This document shows, piece after piece, positions 8,482 to 18,001 of a stretch of 64,000 nucleotides of DNA; positions within the stretch are counted from its first letter, which is position 1; each line of letters begins with the position of its first letter. A model generated the notes under the pieces. The model saw only the letters and a list, made by a program, of their open reading frames with translations. It had not been told where the DNA came from and made no database searches. This DNA comes from Streptomyces sp. WZ.A104 (GTDB lineage Bacteria; Actinomycetota; Actinomycetes; Streptomycetales; Streptomycetaceae). The stretch spans positions 1 through 64,000 of the forward strand of contig NZ_NWVL01000025.1 of NCBI RefSeq assembly GCF_002382885.1. Reading direction: 5' to 3'. The position numbers and the translations under genes are program-made.

Positions 8482-10607
8482 GCTCCACCACTGAGCTTCT
8501 GAAGGGTGCGGCCGAGCTGTTCCCCGGCGAGGTCGTCACCCAGGCGCACGTACGCCACCTGGATCTGCCGTACGGCGCCGGGCGGTTCGCGCTCATCACG
8601 CTGGACAACGGCCTGGACCACACCAAGCCGACCACCTTCGGACCGCAGTCGCTGGCGAACCTGGACGCCGCGATCGACCAGGTCGAGAAGGAGGCGTCCG
8701 AGGGCACCATCACCGGTGTCGGCATCACCGGCAAGCCGTTCATCTTCGCGGTCGGCGCCGACCTCAAGGGCGTCGAGCTGCTGAGCCGTCACGAGGACGC
8801 GCTGGCCATCGGCAAGGGCGGCCACGACGTCTTCCGCCGCCTGGCCGGCCTCGCTGTCCCCACCTTCGCGTACTACAACGGCGCGGCCATGGGCGGCGGT
8901 GTCGAGGTCGGTCTGCACTGCACCTACCGCACCGTCTCCAAGGCGCTCCCGGCGTTCTCGCTGCCCGAGGTCTTCCTCGGTCTGGTCCCCGGCTGGGGCG
9001 GCTGCGCGCTGCTCCCGAACCTGATCGGCGCCGACCGCGCGGTCTCGGTGATCATCGAGAACTCGCTGAACCAGAACCGTCAGCTCAAGGGCAAGCAGGT
9101 CTTCGAACTCGGCATCGCGGACGCGCTGTTCGAGGGTGCGGACTTCCTGGAGCAGTCGCTCGTGTGGACCGCGAACGTGCTCAAGGGCTCAGTCACGCCT
9201 CAGCGCGCGGAGATCGACCGCGGTGAGGCCTGGGACCAGGCCGTCGCCCGCGGCCGGGCCATCGCGGACTCCAAGGTGCACGGCGCGGCCCCGGCGGCGT
9301 ACCGGGCGCTGGACATCATCGCGGCGGCCAAGGACGGCGACCTGAGCGCCGGCTTCGACGCCGAGGACCAGGCGCTGGCGGACCTGATCATGGGCGGTGA
9401 GCTGCGCAGCGGCATCTACGCCTTCAACCTGGTCCAGAAGCGCGCCAAGCGCCCGGCCGGCGCCCCGGACAAGAACCTGGCCCGCCCGGTCACCAAGGTC
9501 GGCGTCGTCGGCGCCGGTCTGATGGCCAGCCAGCTGGCGCTGCTGTTCCTGCGCCGCCTGGAGGTCCCGGTCGTCCTCACGGACATCGACCAGGAGCGCG
9601 TCGACAAGGGTGTGGGCTACGTCCACGCCGAGATCGAGAAGCTGCTCGGCAAGGGCCGCATCAACCAGGACAAGGCCAACCGCCTCAAGGGCCTGGTCTC
9701 CGGTGTCCTCGACAAGGCCGAGGGCTTCGCGGACGCGGACTTCATCATCGAGGCCGTCTTCGAGGAGATCGGCGTCAAGCAGCAGGTGTTCGCGGAGGTC
9801 GAGGCGGTCGCCCCGGCGCACGCGATCCTCGCCACCAACACCTCCTCGCTCTCGGTGACGGAGATGGCGTCGAAGCTGAAGAACCCCGAGCGGGTCGTCG
9901 GCTTCCACTTCTTCAACCCGGTCGCGATCCTCCCGCTGCTGGAGATCGTGCGCGGTGAGCAGACCGACGACGCCTCACTGGCGACGGCGTTCGGCGTGGC
10001 CCGCAAGCTGAAGAAGACCGCGGTCCTGGTGAAGGACGCCCCGGCGTTCGTCGTCAACCGCATCCTCACCCGCTTCATGGGCGAGATCCAGAACGTCATC
10101 GACGAGGGCACCCCGGTCGAGGTCGCGGAGAAGGCCGTCGAGCCGCTCGGCCTGCCGATGTCCCCGCTGGTGCTCCTGGAGCTGGTCGGCCCGGCCATCG
10201 GCCTGCACGTCTCCGAGACCCTGAACCGCGCCTTCCCGGAGCGCTTCACGGTCTCCGAGAACCTCGCGGCGGTCGTCAAGGCGGGCAAGCGCGGCTTCTA
10301 CGTCTACGACTCCGGAGCGCCGGTCCTCGACCCCGAGGTCGCCGCCCTCCTCAAGCAGGGCGACACCGTCCTCACCGAGGAGCAGACCCGCGACCGCGTG
10401 CTCGACGCGGTGGCGCAGGAGATCGGCCTGATGCTGGACGAGGGCGTCGTCGCCGAGGCCCAGGACATCGACCTGTGTCTGATCACCGGCGCCGGCTGGC
10501 CCTTCCACCTGGGCGGCATCACGCCGTACCTGGACCGCGAGGGCGTCTCCCAGCGGGTGAACGGCAAGCCGTTCCTGGAGCAGGGTGTGGCGAGCGTGCC
10601 CGCGTAG
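8478..10607 (+). CDS. fadB: Enoyl-CoA hydratase / 3-hydroxyacyl-CoA dehydrogenase, beta-oxidation alpha subunit
   Basis: A 709-residue multifunctional enzyme. The N-terminal crotonase domain (about 20-230) has the FAVGADLKG oxyanion block and two catalytic Glu (GGGVEVGLHC and LPEVFLGLVPGWGG). The central NAD-binding domain starts with KVGVVGAGLMASQLA (about 335). The catalytic His is in VVGFHFFNPVAILPLLE. The C-terminal helical 3HCDH domains follow (ILTRFMGEIQNVIDEG; the GWPFHLGGITPYLD end). It performs hydration and oxidation in beta-oxidation. It starts at GTG 8478, overlapping the thiolase stop by four bases. Its length suits FadB/FadJ. Confidence 0.93.
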   Translation: MSSTTELLKGAAELFPGEVVTQAHVRHLDLPYGAGRFALITLDNGLDHTKPTTFGPQSLANLDAAIDQVEKEASEGTITGVGITGKPFIFAVGADLKGVELLSRHEDALAIGKGGHDVFRRLAGLAVPTFAYYNGAAMGGGVEVGLHCTYRTVSKALPAFSLPEVFLGLVPGWGGCALLPNLIGADRAVSVIIENSLNQNRQLKGKQVFELGIADALFEGADFLEQSLVWTANVLKGSVTPQRAEIDRGEAWDQAVARGRAIADSKVHGAAPAAYRALDIIAAAKDGDLSAGFDAEDQALADLIMGGELRSGIYAFNLVQKRAKRPAGAPDKNLARPVTKVGVVGAGLMASQLALLFLRRLEVPVVLTDIDQERVDKGVGYVHAEIEKLLGKGRINQDKANRLKGLVSGVLDKAEGFADADFIIEAVFEEIGVKQQVFAEVEAVAPAHAILATNTSSLSVTEMASKLKNPERVVGFHFFNPVAILPLLEIVRGEQTDDASLATAFGVARKLKKTAVLVKDAPAFVVNRILTRFMGEIQNVIDEGTPVEVAEKAVEPLGLPMSPLVLLELVGPAIGLHVSETLNRAFPERFTVSENLAAVVKAGKRGFYVYDSGAPVLDPEVAALLKQGDTVLTEEQTRDRVLDAVAQEIGLMLDEGVVAEAQDIDLCLITGAGWPFHLGGITPYLDREGVSQRVNGKPFLEQGVASVPA

Positions 10608-10622
10608 TACGCACGGCAGGTG

Positions 10623-10657
10623 AACGGCCCGGCACCCACGTGGTGTGCCGGGCCGTT
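10623..10657. terminator. Terminator between fadB and the glycopolymer operon
   Basis: 13-bp perfect stem AACGGCCCGGCAC / GTGCCGGGCCGTT with a 9-base loop, 15 bases after the fadB stop. It lies between convergent genes, so it may act in both directions. Confidence 0.75.
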
Positions 10658-10690
10658 CCCTTGCGTGTGCCGCCGGGGCCGTTCCGGAGT

Positions 10691-11989
10691 TCACAGGGGT
10701 ACGACGACGAGGGCATCGGCGACCGCGCGCTCCCCTACCTCCGCGCCTTCGCCCGACCGGGGGCGGTTCCGGAGGCGACCGTTCACGATCATGGTGGTGG
10801 AGCCCCCGCCGTCGAGGTTCATCGCGTCGTGGGCGCCCAGCGAGCGCATCAGCTCCGCCGCCTCGTCGAAGGTCGCCCCGACGCTGCCGCCGGGCTCGCG
10901 GCCGTCGACGGTGACCAGCAGCAGTGTGCCGTCCTCGGCGACCCCCGCCAGGGTGCGGGGGTGGCGCTGCCGCAGGGCCGTCGCCGCGACTCCGTTGGCC
11001 TCGATGTTGATGTCGGTCGCGCCGCCCCGCAGCAGCCGGGGGCCCGCCCCGAGCATCCCCGCCCCCTCCCCCGGGATGCGGCGCCCCGTCTCGTCGAAGA
11101 CCTCCGAGGCGAGGGTCAGGACGGCGGAGCCGGCGGCGTGCCGACGCAGCCATGCCGCACCCTCCCCGATGCCTTGCAGGACGCGGCCGTGGGCGGGCAC
11201 AGGTCCGGCGGAGCGACGCAGGTCGAGGACCCGGCCGTCGGCGGCCAGGACGGCTTCCACCACCTCGTCCCCGCCCGTGGCGGTGGCGGGGCCCCAGTGG
11301 GACGTGAAAAGGACCAGCTCCCCGCTGTCCGTGCACAGCTGGTTGTGCACGGGACGGGTCATGGCGCGCCCCGTACGCCGCAGGACGTCTCCTCCGGTGC
11401 CGCCGCACCCGACGATCCGCCCCGGCACCCGGTTGACGCCGTCGACCGGTCGGCTCGTGCCGTCCGCAGCCGTCACCCGGGTCACGGACCGCGCTTCGAC
11501 GATGCGCGGGCCCGCGCCCCGCACACCGAGCACCAGGGCGGTACGCCCGTTCGCGGCCTCGCTGAGCAGGGTTCCGTTCTCCATCAGGAGCCCGAGCGGG
11601 TCTCCGTCGTAGCCGCTGAAGACCGCGCTCGTACGGATGTCGAAGAAGGACCCGTTGACGGCCGCGACCGCCCCGGCGTCGCGGGCCATGGACCGTACGG
11701 TCCGCGCGGAGTCGAGCCGGTCGCCGTGTACCGGGCTCACCCGCACCGGCGCCGAGCGGGCGATCGTCAGGACCTGGTGGCGCACCGGGCCCCCGGACAT
11801 CCGCACGGTGTGCTCCGCGTAGGTCACCCCCGGGGGCAGCGGGACGGTCGGCCTCCGCGGCGGTTCCGGCGGACGGGAGGCTCCGGCGGACGGCCCCCGG
11901 GCGTCGTCGGCCGCCGGGCCGTCCGGGGAGCGGCACCCGCCCAACACCCAGGCCGCCGCCCCGGCCGCCAGTAGCCGTCGCCGGTTCAT
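10691..11989 (-). CDS. Phosphodiester glycosidase (NAGPA/DUF2233)-like lipoprotein
   Basis: A 432-residue exported protein. The N-terminus MNRRRLLAAGAAAWVLGGC combines an Arg-rich Tat-like start with a lipobox, so it is probably a surface lipoprotein. The NAGPA-type fold is shown by AAVNGSFFD (about 110), the LGAGPRLLRGG block, RTLAGVAEDGTLLLVTVDGR, and DAMNLDGGGSTTMIVNG near the end (about 388-403). Relatives hydrolyse sugar-1-phosphodiester bonds. Its place as the last gene of a teichoic-acid-like operon suggests trimming or remodelling of a phosphodiester polymer (inference). The start ATG overlaps the preceding stop (ATGA); the frame is open further upstream but only through the coding sequence of its neighbour. 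Confidence 0.8.
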   Translation of the reverse strand: MNRRRLLAAGAAAWVLGGCRSPDGPAADDARGPSAGASRPPEPPRRPTVPLPPGVTYAEHTVRMSGGPVRHQVLTIARSAPVRVSPVHGDRLDSARTVRSMARDAGAVAAVNGSFFDIRTSAVFSGYDGDPLGLLMENGTLLSEAANGRTALVLGVRGAGPRIVEARSVTRVTAADGTSRPVDGVNRVPGRIVGCGGTGGDVLRRTGRAMTRPVHNQLCTDSGELVLFTSHWGPATATGGDEVVEAVLAADGRVLDLRRSAGPVPAHGRVLQGIGEGAAWLRRHAAGSAVLTLASEVFDETGRRIPGEGAGMLGAGPRLLRGGATDINIEANGVAATALRQRHPRTLAGVAEDGTLLLVTVDGREPGGSVGATFDEAAELMRSLGAHDAMNLDGGGSTTMIVNGRLRNRPRSGEGAEVGERAVADALVVVPL

Positions 11990-12726
11990 CCCGTGTGGAC
12001 TCCGGGGAACAGACCGGGAGTCAGGCCCACGTCGTCCCCGGCGTACACGGTCACCTCGGACCAGTTGCGCGTCCCGGCGGCGTTTTCGTAGCAGACGGAG
12101 AACCGGTCGTAGCCGGTGGCTCCGGGCACACCGGTGTACGTGATGCTGCCGTCGGGCAGCGCGCTGACGCCGCCGTACTGGGGAAGCCCCACGCCCACCA
12201 CCCGAAGGCCCGCCTCGGCCACCTCCCGGTCGACGCCGATGACCGCCCGGCCCCCGGGCGGAATCGTGATGTTGCGGCCCGGGAGCCACGCGCGCCGCAC
12301 CCGGAATCCGGCGTCGGTGATCTGCGCGGAGGACACCAGCTTCTCACCGGCGTACGACATCACCCCGACGCACACCTTGGGCAGCAGGACCGCGCCTTCG
12401 GGAGCGTCGTCGGAGACCTTGAGGACAGCGGTCACGGCGCGGGGCTCGTTGCCCCGGGCGTAGGTCGCGAACCGCCCGTTGGGGAGGTGGCCGAGGCCCT
12501 GGAGGTTCGTCATCGTGGCGTGCTCCGCCACGATGTCGTCGAAGAGGTAGCCGTACGCCCGGTAGGGCCCGCCCGCCGGGGTCACCTGAAGGTGCAGGCA
12601 GATCTCCTGGCCGGGGACGACCGCGAGCGCGGGGTCCGCATCGGCGTGCAGTTCCAGTACGGCCGACACCGCCGTGCGTTCGGGGTGAGCGACCTGAATG
12701 CGTGCCAGCGGATGCCAGTCGTTCAT
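11986..12726 (-). CDS. Unknown beta-rich protein of the glycopolymer operon
   Basis: A 246-residue protein I do not recognise. It has no signal peptide or membrane segment. The N-terminal half looks like a beta-sandwich (VLELHADADPALAVVPGQEICLHLQV, then YRAYGYLFDDIV). The C-terminal 80 residues resemble a bacterial Ig-like repeat (GVSALPDGSITYTGVPGATGYDRFSVCYE). Both ends overlap neighbours by ATGA, so it is made with the SGNH hydrolase and the glycosidase-like lipoprotein. Without an export signal it either stays in the cytosol or uses a non-classical route; a structural or binding role is only a guess. Confidence 0.65.
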   Translation of the reverse strand: MNDWHPLARIQVAHPERTAVSAVLELHADADPALAVVPGQEICLHLQVTPAGGPYRAYGYLFDDIVAEHATMTNLQGLGHLPNGRFATYARGNEPRAVTAVLKVSDDAPEGAVLLPKVCVGVMSYAGEKLVSSAQITDAGFRVRRAWLPGRNITIPPGGRAVIGVDREVAEAGLRVVGVGLPQYGGVSALPDGSITYTGVPGATGYDRFSVCYENAAGTRNWSEVTVYAGDDVGLTPGLFPGVHTG

Positions 12727-13502
12727 ATGACCACCTCCAGGGTCCGGGTGCGGGTGAGCTCGTCGAAGTCGTGGTCCTCCAGCCAGGCGACGCTGTCCTC
12801 AAGGACGTCAGGGCGTTCCACGCGGGTGAAGTGGTCGGGCTCCAGCATGGCGCGGTCCTGGAGTTCACCGGCCACGAACCGGGCGCACTCGATCGCTCCG
12901 GACGCCCGGAGGTGGGTGTGGTCGGCCACGCCCTCGGGAAAATTGGGATGCTCCCCCGGCTCCAGGTGCAGGAAGATCCGCCGGGTGCCGTGCGGCCCCG
13001 CCCGCCGCCACCGTCGGACGCTCCACTCGTTGAGGTCGATCAGCGGTACGGAGTCCGTCTCCGCGATCTCCTTCATCGCCAGCGGGTACAGGCCGAGCAG
13101 CCGCCTCAGATTGCCCTGCGCGTCGAAGACCCCGCGCTCCTGGCTGGTGACCAGCACGGGATGTGCCCCGCGGTCCCGTGCGCCGTCGACGCAGCGTCGG
13201 AGGTAGTGCTGGAAGTCGGTGAACGGCTCCGTGAAGCGCCCGGCGCAGCGCTTCATGTCGATGAGACCGAACGAGACCAGCAGAAGATCGCCCGGGCGAG
13301 CCTCCCGCAGAATCCACGCCAGCCTGCCCCGCTCGACGAAGCTCCGCGAACTGGCCCCGGCCCGAGCGCAGTTGATCACGCTGACGCCCCTGAGGAAGAG
13401 CGGGAGCGCCTGACCCCAGCCGGCCATGGGCGCAAGGCTGCGCGGCCGGCTCGTGACGCTGGAATCACCGGCGAGGAACAGGGTGCGCGGACGGCGCGGC
13501 AC
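12723..13502 (-). CDS. SGNH/GDSL-family hydrolase with altered block III
   Basis: A 259-residue hydrolase related to rhamnogalacturonan-acetylesterase-type SGNH enzymes. Block I is LFLAGDSSVTS (catalytic Ser), block II CARAGASSRSF (Gly), and block V ADHTHLRASGA (Asp and His). In block III the usual FGHND is FGLID, so the oxyanion-hole Asn is replaced by Ile. It is likely to remove or transfer O-acyl groups on the polymer made by the upstream synthase (inference). The GTG at 13502 overlaps the synthase stop (TAGTG) and has GGGAG 8 bases upstream; a GTG at 13511 would add three residues but lacks a spaced ribosome site. No signal peptide is visible. Confidence 0.8.
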   Translation of the reverse strand: MPRRPRTLFLAGDSSVTSRPRSLAPMAGWGQALPLFLRGVSVINCARAGASSRSFVERGRLAWILREARPGDLLLVSFGLIDMKRCAGRFTEPFTDFQHYLRRCVDGARDRGAHPVLVTSQERGVFDAQGNLRRLLGLYPLAMKEIAETDSVPLIDLNEWSVRRWRRAGPHGTRRIFLHLEPGEHPNFPEGVADHTHLRASGAIECARFVAGELQDRAMLEPDHFTRVERPDVLEDSVAWLEDHDFDELTRTRTLEVVI

Positions 13503-16500
13503 TACGCCCACTCCCGGTGCCGGTCCGGCTCGCGGAACCCCGTCCCGCCGTCCGGTCCGATGCCGGGCATCGACCGTGACGTCGCCGGTGCGTCGGTCGC
13601 CCGGCTGCTCTCCACGGCCGATTCGAGTCCCTCGATGGCACGGAAGACCCGCTCCGAGTTGCTGGTGTCCCGGCGCCCGAAGAACGCGTCCACCCTGGCC
13701 CGGTACTGGGGCTCGACGGTGAAGTTGCGGCGCACCGTGTCGATGATCTCCCGGACGGTGGAGTCGACGTCACGGCAGACGGGGCCGAATCCGTCCCGCT
13801 CGAACTCGTAGTAGCCGCGCTTGTAGTGGTTGCCGTAGAAGTCCTCCTCGTCGAACGGCGTGTACACGATGGGCGTGCCCATGTACGCGACGTCGAAGAA
13901 GACCGAGGAGTAGTCGGTTACCAGCAACGAGCATTCGCGCATGGCCAGTTGGACGTCCCGACCATCGCCGGTGACCGTGACGGAGGGGTGGTCGATGCGG
14001 AAGTGGTGCAGATAGGGGCGGATCTCGTAGTGCGGCATGAACTCCAGGTCCACACCGCACTGTTCCAGCACGGACAGCAGGCGTTCGTCGCGCAGCAGGG
14101 TGGAGAAGAACCGGAAGTACTCCGAGGCGGCGAACGGTATCTTCGCCTTGGCCGCCTTGTCGTACGAGGGCGCCACGATGTCCCGCCGCCAGGTGGGCAT
14201 CAGCAGGATTCTCGGGCGCTCGGAGCGCACCGGCTTCAGCGCGTCGAACCGGGGGAATCCGGCCGCCGCGACGCGCGCGTAGCCGTATCCGCAGTGCTCG
14301 GCGAAGTACGACCGCTCGGCCTGACCGACCGTCAGCAGCAGGTCCACGCTGGTGACCTGGTGATGGACCGAGGGCGCCACGTCGTTGTAGGTGACCCCGT
14401 GCTGGAGGAAGACCCTGCGGTAGTTGAGCAGGTCGCCGTAGCCGCGCAGGAAGGAGCTCTTGCTGAGCTCGGGGAAGCCGAGGTAGGCCTCCAGGTCATA
14501 GGGGTTGATGAGCCGTTTGGCGTGCAGCAGATAGACGCGGTACTTGCGGGACGTCCGGTCCAGCACGCGCCCGTACGGAGCGACCTTGGCGCGGTCCTTG
14601 GCGTCGCCGTTGATCGCGTAGTAGACCTTGCGGCGCGGGTGGTTCTCCCTGATCCAGCGGAACAGGTGGTAGGCGTTGTCCTGAGCCGTGTCGGCCCGCT
14701 CGCCGATGATCCAGATGTCCTTGCGGTGCAGCCGGGGATAGCTCAGCAGGTACGCCAGCCGGGTCCGCCAGCCGGGGCGGCCGGGCAGCGCGGCGCGGGT
14801 CTGGCGCAGCAGGTGCCAGATCCGGCCGCGCAGCTTCTGCCCGGCACCGGTGAAGTACCGGAACACCACGGAGTCGTCCGCACGGACACCGAGCCACAGC
14901 CGGTCGCTGCCGATGCGGCGCATGCCCTTGAAACGGTGGAGCATCAGCCGGGCGGCGACGGGAGCGTCCGTGTGGCGCTCACCGTCGTGGAAGCGTAGTG
15001 AGACCGTCAGGTCGCGTCCGGAGAGCGGAGCGAGGACCGAGGGGTCGGCGGAGGCGCGCCAGCCGCCGTACCAGTCGCGCTCCTTGCGGACGCGCCAGCG
15101 GTCGCGGCGGTAGACCTGCTCCGCCTCGATGGCCACGGACCGGTTCCCGTCCGTGCAGACCAGCTCGAAGCGGTTCGTGAGGAGCTGGGCGATGTCCACG
15201 CCGGTCAGCGTCATCACGCCCTCGAACTGCAGCTCGCCGTCGCGGTACCGGATGCTTTCGAGCACGCCGCGCTGCCGTTCCACCCGCAGCAGCCGGGAGG
15301 CCACCGGGTCGGCGGCCAGCTGCCGGTACATGCCCTGTTCGTCCAGCCGGACCCTGGGCTCGTAGTCCGCGCCGCCCAGCGGATCGCAGAAGAGCTCGAA
15401 GTTCCTGGTCCGAACGGCGTGGTGCTGCACCCGGGACACCGGGTGGACGACGTACTGGAGCAGCAGGTCCTCGGGCAGGCGGGCGTAGACGGCGCAGAGT
15501 TCGTCGAAGACCTCCGCGATCTCGGATCGGTTCATGATCCGGTGGAAGTTGCGCAGATAAGGCTGGTACGAGCGCACCACGAACCGGTGGATCAGCCGGG
15601 CCGAGGGCGCCTCGATCAGGTCGCCGAAGTCCAGCAGGAAGCGGTTCAGCCGCAACCGCCGGCGGACCTTGGCCGGGTCGTTCCAGTCGACGTCGAAGAG
15701 CGAGTCGTTACGGGCGGGGTCGCGGTCGAAGTAGACGTAGCGGTCCACCAGGCTGAAGGAACGTGCGGCCAGCACGGCCACCAGGCTCAGCCAGACGTCG
15801 GCGAAGGGGCCGCCGTCCGCCGCTCTGAGCCCCTGGCCGCGCAGCAGCGAGACACGGAAGAGCTTGTTGCCGAGGTCGGTCGAGAAGACCATGTGGGGGG
15901 CCTTCCTGACCAGGTCGGTCACCCCGCGCGCACCCTTGCCGAAGTACCTCTTCCACGGCTCGTCGGCGTTGCGCCGGGGCCCGGGGAAGGTGTCGTAGTT
16001 ACCGATCACCACGTCGATGTCGTGTTTGTCCGCCGATTCGGTGAGCTGCCTCAGACAGTCGGCCCCCAGGATGTCCCGGCCCCGCGCGAACAGCACGTAG
16101 GGCGCGGTGACCTGGGCCAGCCCCTGGTCGTACGCGAGGGCGGCGCCCCGGGCCGGGAGCCGCAGCACGCTCGCGTTGCGGTAGTAGGCCGCGAAGTTGT
16201 CCAGCAGTTCGGCCGTGCGGTCGGTGGAACCGTCGTCCGCGAAGATGACCTGGGTCTCGGCGAACAGGGACTGGGCGGCCAGCGAGTGCAGGAACTCGTA
16301 CAGGTGGTGCTCGTCGTTGTGGCAGTGGACGACGACCGCCGCCCGGTAGGAGTGCAGGGCGGGCAGGGGCGGGGGCTCCTCGTTCCCCTGCCACCAGTGC
16401 CAGGGGGTGCCCCGGCGGGTGTCCTGCTGGGTGCGCTCCCGGGTCTCCGGCCGCAGGGCGACGTTGCCGCTGACGGTCTCGTACATCTCGACCGGGCCCG

Positions 16501-18001
16501 AGGGCGCCTGGTAGCGGTCGCGGGTGATGTCGATGCCGTGGACGGCGACGGTCGTGGTGGCGCGTTCTCCGGCGTGGCGCACCTGGACGAAGAGGTTCCA
16601 TACTCCGTCGTCGTCGGCCGCTCCGATGCTGGATGCGAGGTCGAGCACGGACTGGTAGTGGACCCGGTGGTCGTCGATCTCGATCGCGTTGACGGGGAAG
16701 ACGTGGTCGCGTTTGGTGCTGCGCAGCCGCAGGACGGCCTTGAGCTCGACCTTTCCGTCGGCGGAGAACCTTCCGAACTGGTTCAGGATGAATCCGGAGA
16801 GGTGGAGCTCACCGTCCCTGATCTCCAGTTCCGTCGCCTGGTTGAAGAGCCGGGCGTCGCCCAGGGGTTTGCCGGTGAGTTCGAGGTCGGTGACGTCGAG
16901 GAAGCGCTCCGCCTGCGGGAAGTGCAGGAGCGATTCCGACCAGTAGACGCGGCCGTCCCGCTCGACCAGGTCCGAGCTGAGCACGCTGCGCCGCTGGCTG
17001 TAGTCCGAGACGGACAGCGCGAGGTCCACCCGCTCGTGGATGAGGCAGAAGGCCCTCACCCGCTCCATCACGCCGCACAGTTCGTAGACGGAGGGTTCGA
17101 GGGAGCGCAGATAGGGCGCCACGATGCCCGCGAAGGCCTTGCGGTAGCGCTCGTCGCCGGAGCGGAGCTCCCGGGCGTACAGATGGAGGTCGTGGGAGAG
17201 GAACTTCACCACCTTGTGGGCCAGGAGTTCCTGCTCGCCGACCTGGCGCAGGAACCCGTCCGTGTACTGGTGGACGGCGACCCGGTCCCGGATGCTGCGC
17301 AGCTCGCCCCGTCGGTTGGTGATGGAGGGGGCCGAGGAGTCCCGTTCCCACATCCAGCGGTAGACCGGCGCGGTGATGAAGGTGATCGAGGAGGCACGGT
17401 AGTTGGCGAGCGTCGAGAAGTAGGTGTCCTCGTAGTACACGCCTTCGGGGAAGCGGACGCCGTTGTTGTGCAGGAAGTCGAGCCGGTACAGCTTGCCCGC
17501 CGCGATCGGGTCGTCGAAGAGCTGGGGCAGGGCGCGCAGCCCGCCGACGGTGCGTGGCGCGGCGTACAGCTGCGGCTGCCAGACGGAGGTCTCATCAGTG
17601 TTGAGGTTGACGCGCAGCGTCCGGCCGGCGGTGATGTCCGACCCGGTGACCACCGCCGAGGCGAGCAGTTCCTCGCAGCCCTTGAGCGGAAGCTCGTCGT
17701 CCGCGTCGAGGAACATGACGTACTGTCCGGTGGCGGCCATGATGCCGTCGTTCCGGGGAGCGCCGACCCCGCCGCTGTTCTCCGGGCGCTCGATGATCTG
17801 TACACGATGGTCCTGGGCGGCGAACTCCCTCGCCACCGTGAGCGTTCCATCGGCCGAGGCGTCGTCGACGACGATCACTTGGACGTTGCGATGCGTCTGG
17901 GCGAGAGCGGACCGCAGGGCCCGGCCGAGGGTGGCGCTCGCGTTGTAGGCCGGGACCACCACGGAGACCGTGTACGCGGACGGGTCAACCGGGGAACTCA
18001 T
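13502..18001 (-). CDS. Giant bifunctional glycosyltransferase / CDP-glycerol glycerophosphotransferase (TagF-like)
   Basis: A 1499-residue polymer synthase. The first GT2 domain (about 10-230) has SVVVPAYNASATLGRA, DDASADG and the DxD motif FLDADDELP. A middle beta-rich region follows. A second GT2-like domain begins near 550 (AVVVHCHNDEHHLYEF, FADDGSTDRT). The C-terminal third (about 1090-1480) is a TagF-type glycerophosphotransferase: KDIWIIGERADTAQDNAYHLF, VFLQHGVTYND, LMPTWRRD, LLVTDYSSVFFDVAYMGTPIVY. Such enzymes add sugars and polyol-phosphate units to wall teichoic-type polymers at the inner membrane face. It is coupled by ATGA to the CDP-alcohol transferase upstream and by TAGTG to the SGNH hydrolase downstream. 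Confidence 0.88.
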   Translation of the reverse strand: MSSPVDPSAYTVSVVVPAYNASATLGRALRSALAQTHRNVQVIVVDDASADGTLTVAREFAAQDHRVQIIERPENSGGVGAPRNDGIMAATGQYVMFLDADDELPLKGCEELLASAVVTGSDITAGRTLRVNLNTDETSVWQPQLYAAPRTVGGLRALPQLFDDPIAAGKLYRLDFLHNNGVRFPEGVYYEDTYFSTLANYRASSITFITAPVYRWMWERDSSAPSITNRRGELRSIRDRVAVHQYTDGFLRQVGEQELLAHKVVKFLSHDLHLYARELRSGDERYRKAFAGIVAPYLRSLEPSVYELCGVMERVRAFCLIHERVDLALSVSDYSQRRSVLSSDLVERDGRVYWSESLLHFPQAERFLDVTDLELTGKPLGDARLFNQATELEIRDGELHLSGFILNQFGRFSADGKVELKAVLRLRSTKRDHVFPVNAIEIDDHRVHYQSVLDLASSIGAADDDGVWNLFVQVRHAGERATTTVAVHGIDITRDRYQAPSGPVEMYETVSGNVALRPETRERTQQDTRRGTPWHWWQGNEEPPPLPALHSYRAAVVVHCHNDEHHLYEFLHSLAAQSLFAETQVIFADDGSTDRTAELLDNFAAYYRNASVLRLPARGAALAYDQGLAQVTAPYVLFARGRDILGADCLRQLTESADKHDIDVVIGNYDTFPGPRRNADEPWKRYFGKGARGVTDLVRKAPHMVFSTDLGNKLFRVSLLRGQGLRAADGGPFADVWLSLVAVLAARSFSLVDRYVYFDRDPARNDSLFDVDWNDPAKVRRRLRLNRFLLDFGDLIEAPSARLIHRFVVRSYQPYLRNFHRIMNRSEIAEVFDELCAVYARLPEDLLLQYVVHPVSRVQHHAVRTRNFELFCDPLGGADYEPRVRLDEQGMYRQLAADPVASRLLRVERQRGVLESIRYRDGELQFEGVMTLTGVDIAQLLTNRFELVCTDGNRSVAIEAEQVYRRDRWRVRKERDWYGGWRASADPSVLAPLSGRDLTVSLRFHDGERHTDAPVAARLMLHRFKGMRRIGSDRLWLGVRADDSVVFRYFTGAGQKLRGRIWHLLRQTRAALPGRPGWRTRLAYLLSYPRLHRKDIWIIGERADTAQDNAYHLFRWIRENHPRRKVYYAINGDAKDRAKVAPYGRVLDRTSRKYRVYLLHAKRLINPYDLEAYLGFPELSKSSFLRGYGDLLNYRRVFLQHGVTYNDVAPSVHHQVTSVDLLLTVGQAERSYFAEHCGYGYARVAAAGFPRFDALKPVRSERPRILLMPTWRRDIVAPSYDKAAKAKIPFAASEYFRFFSTLLRDERLLSVLEQCGVDLEFMPHYEIRPYLHHFRIDHPSVTVTGDGRDVQLAMRECSLLVTDYSSVFFDVAYMGTPIVYTPFDEEDFYGNHYKRGYYEFERDGFGPVCRDVDSTVREIIDTVRRNFTVEPQYRARVDAFFGRRDTSNSERVFRAIEGLESAVESSRATDAPATSRSMPGIGPDGGTGFREPDRHREWA

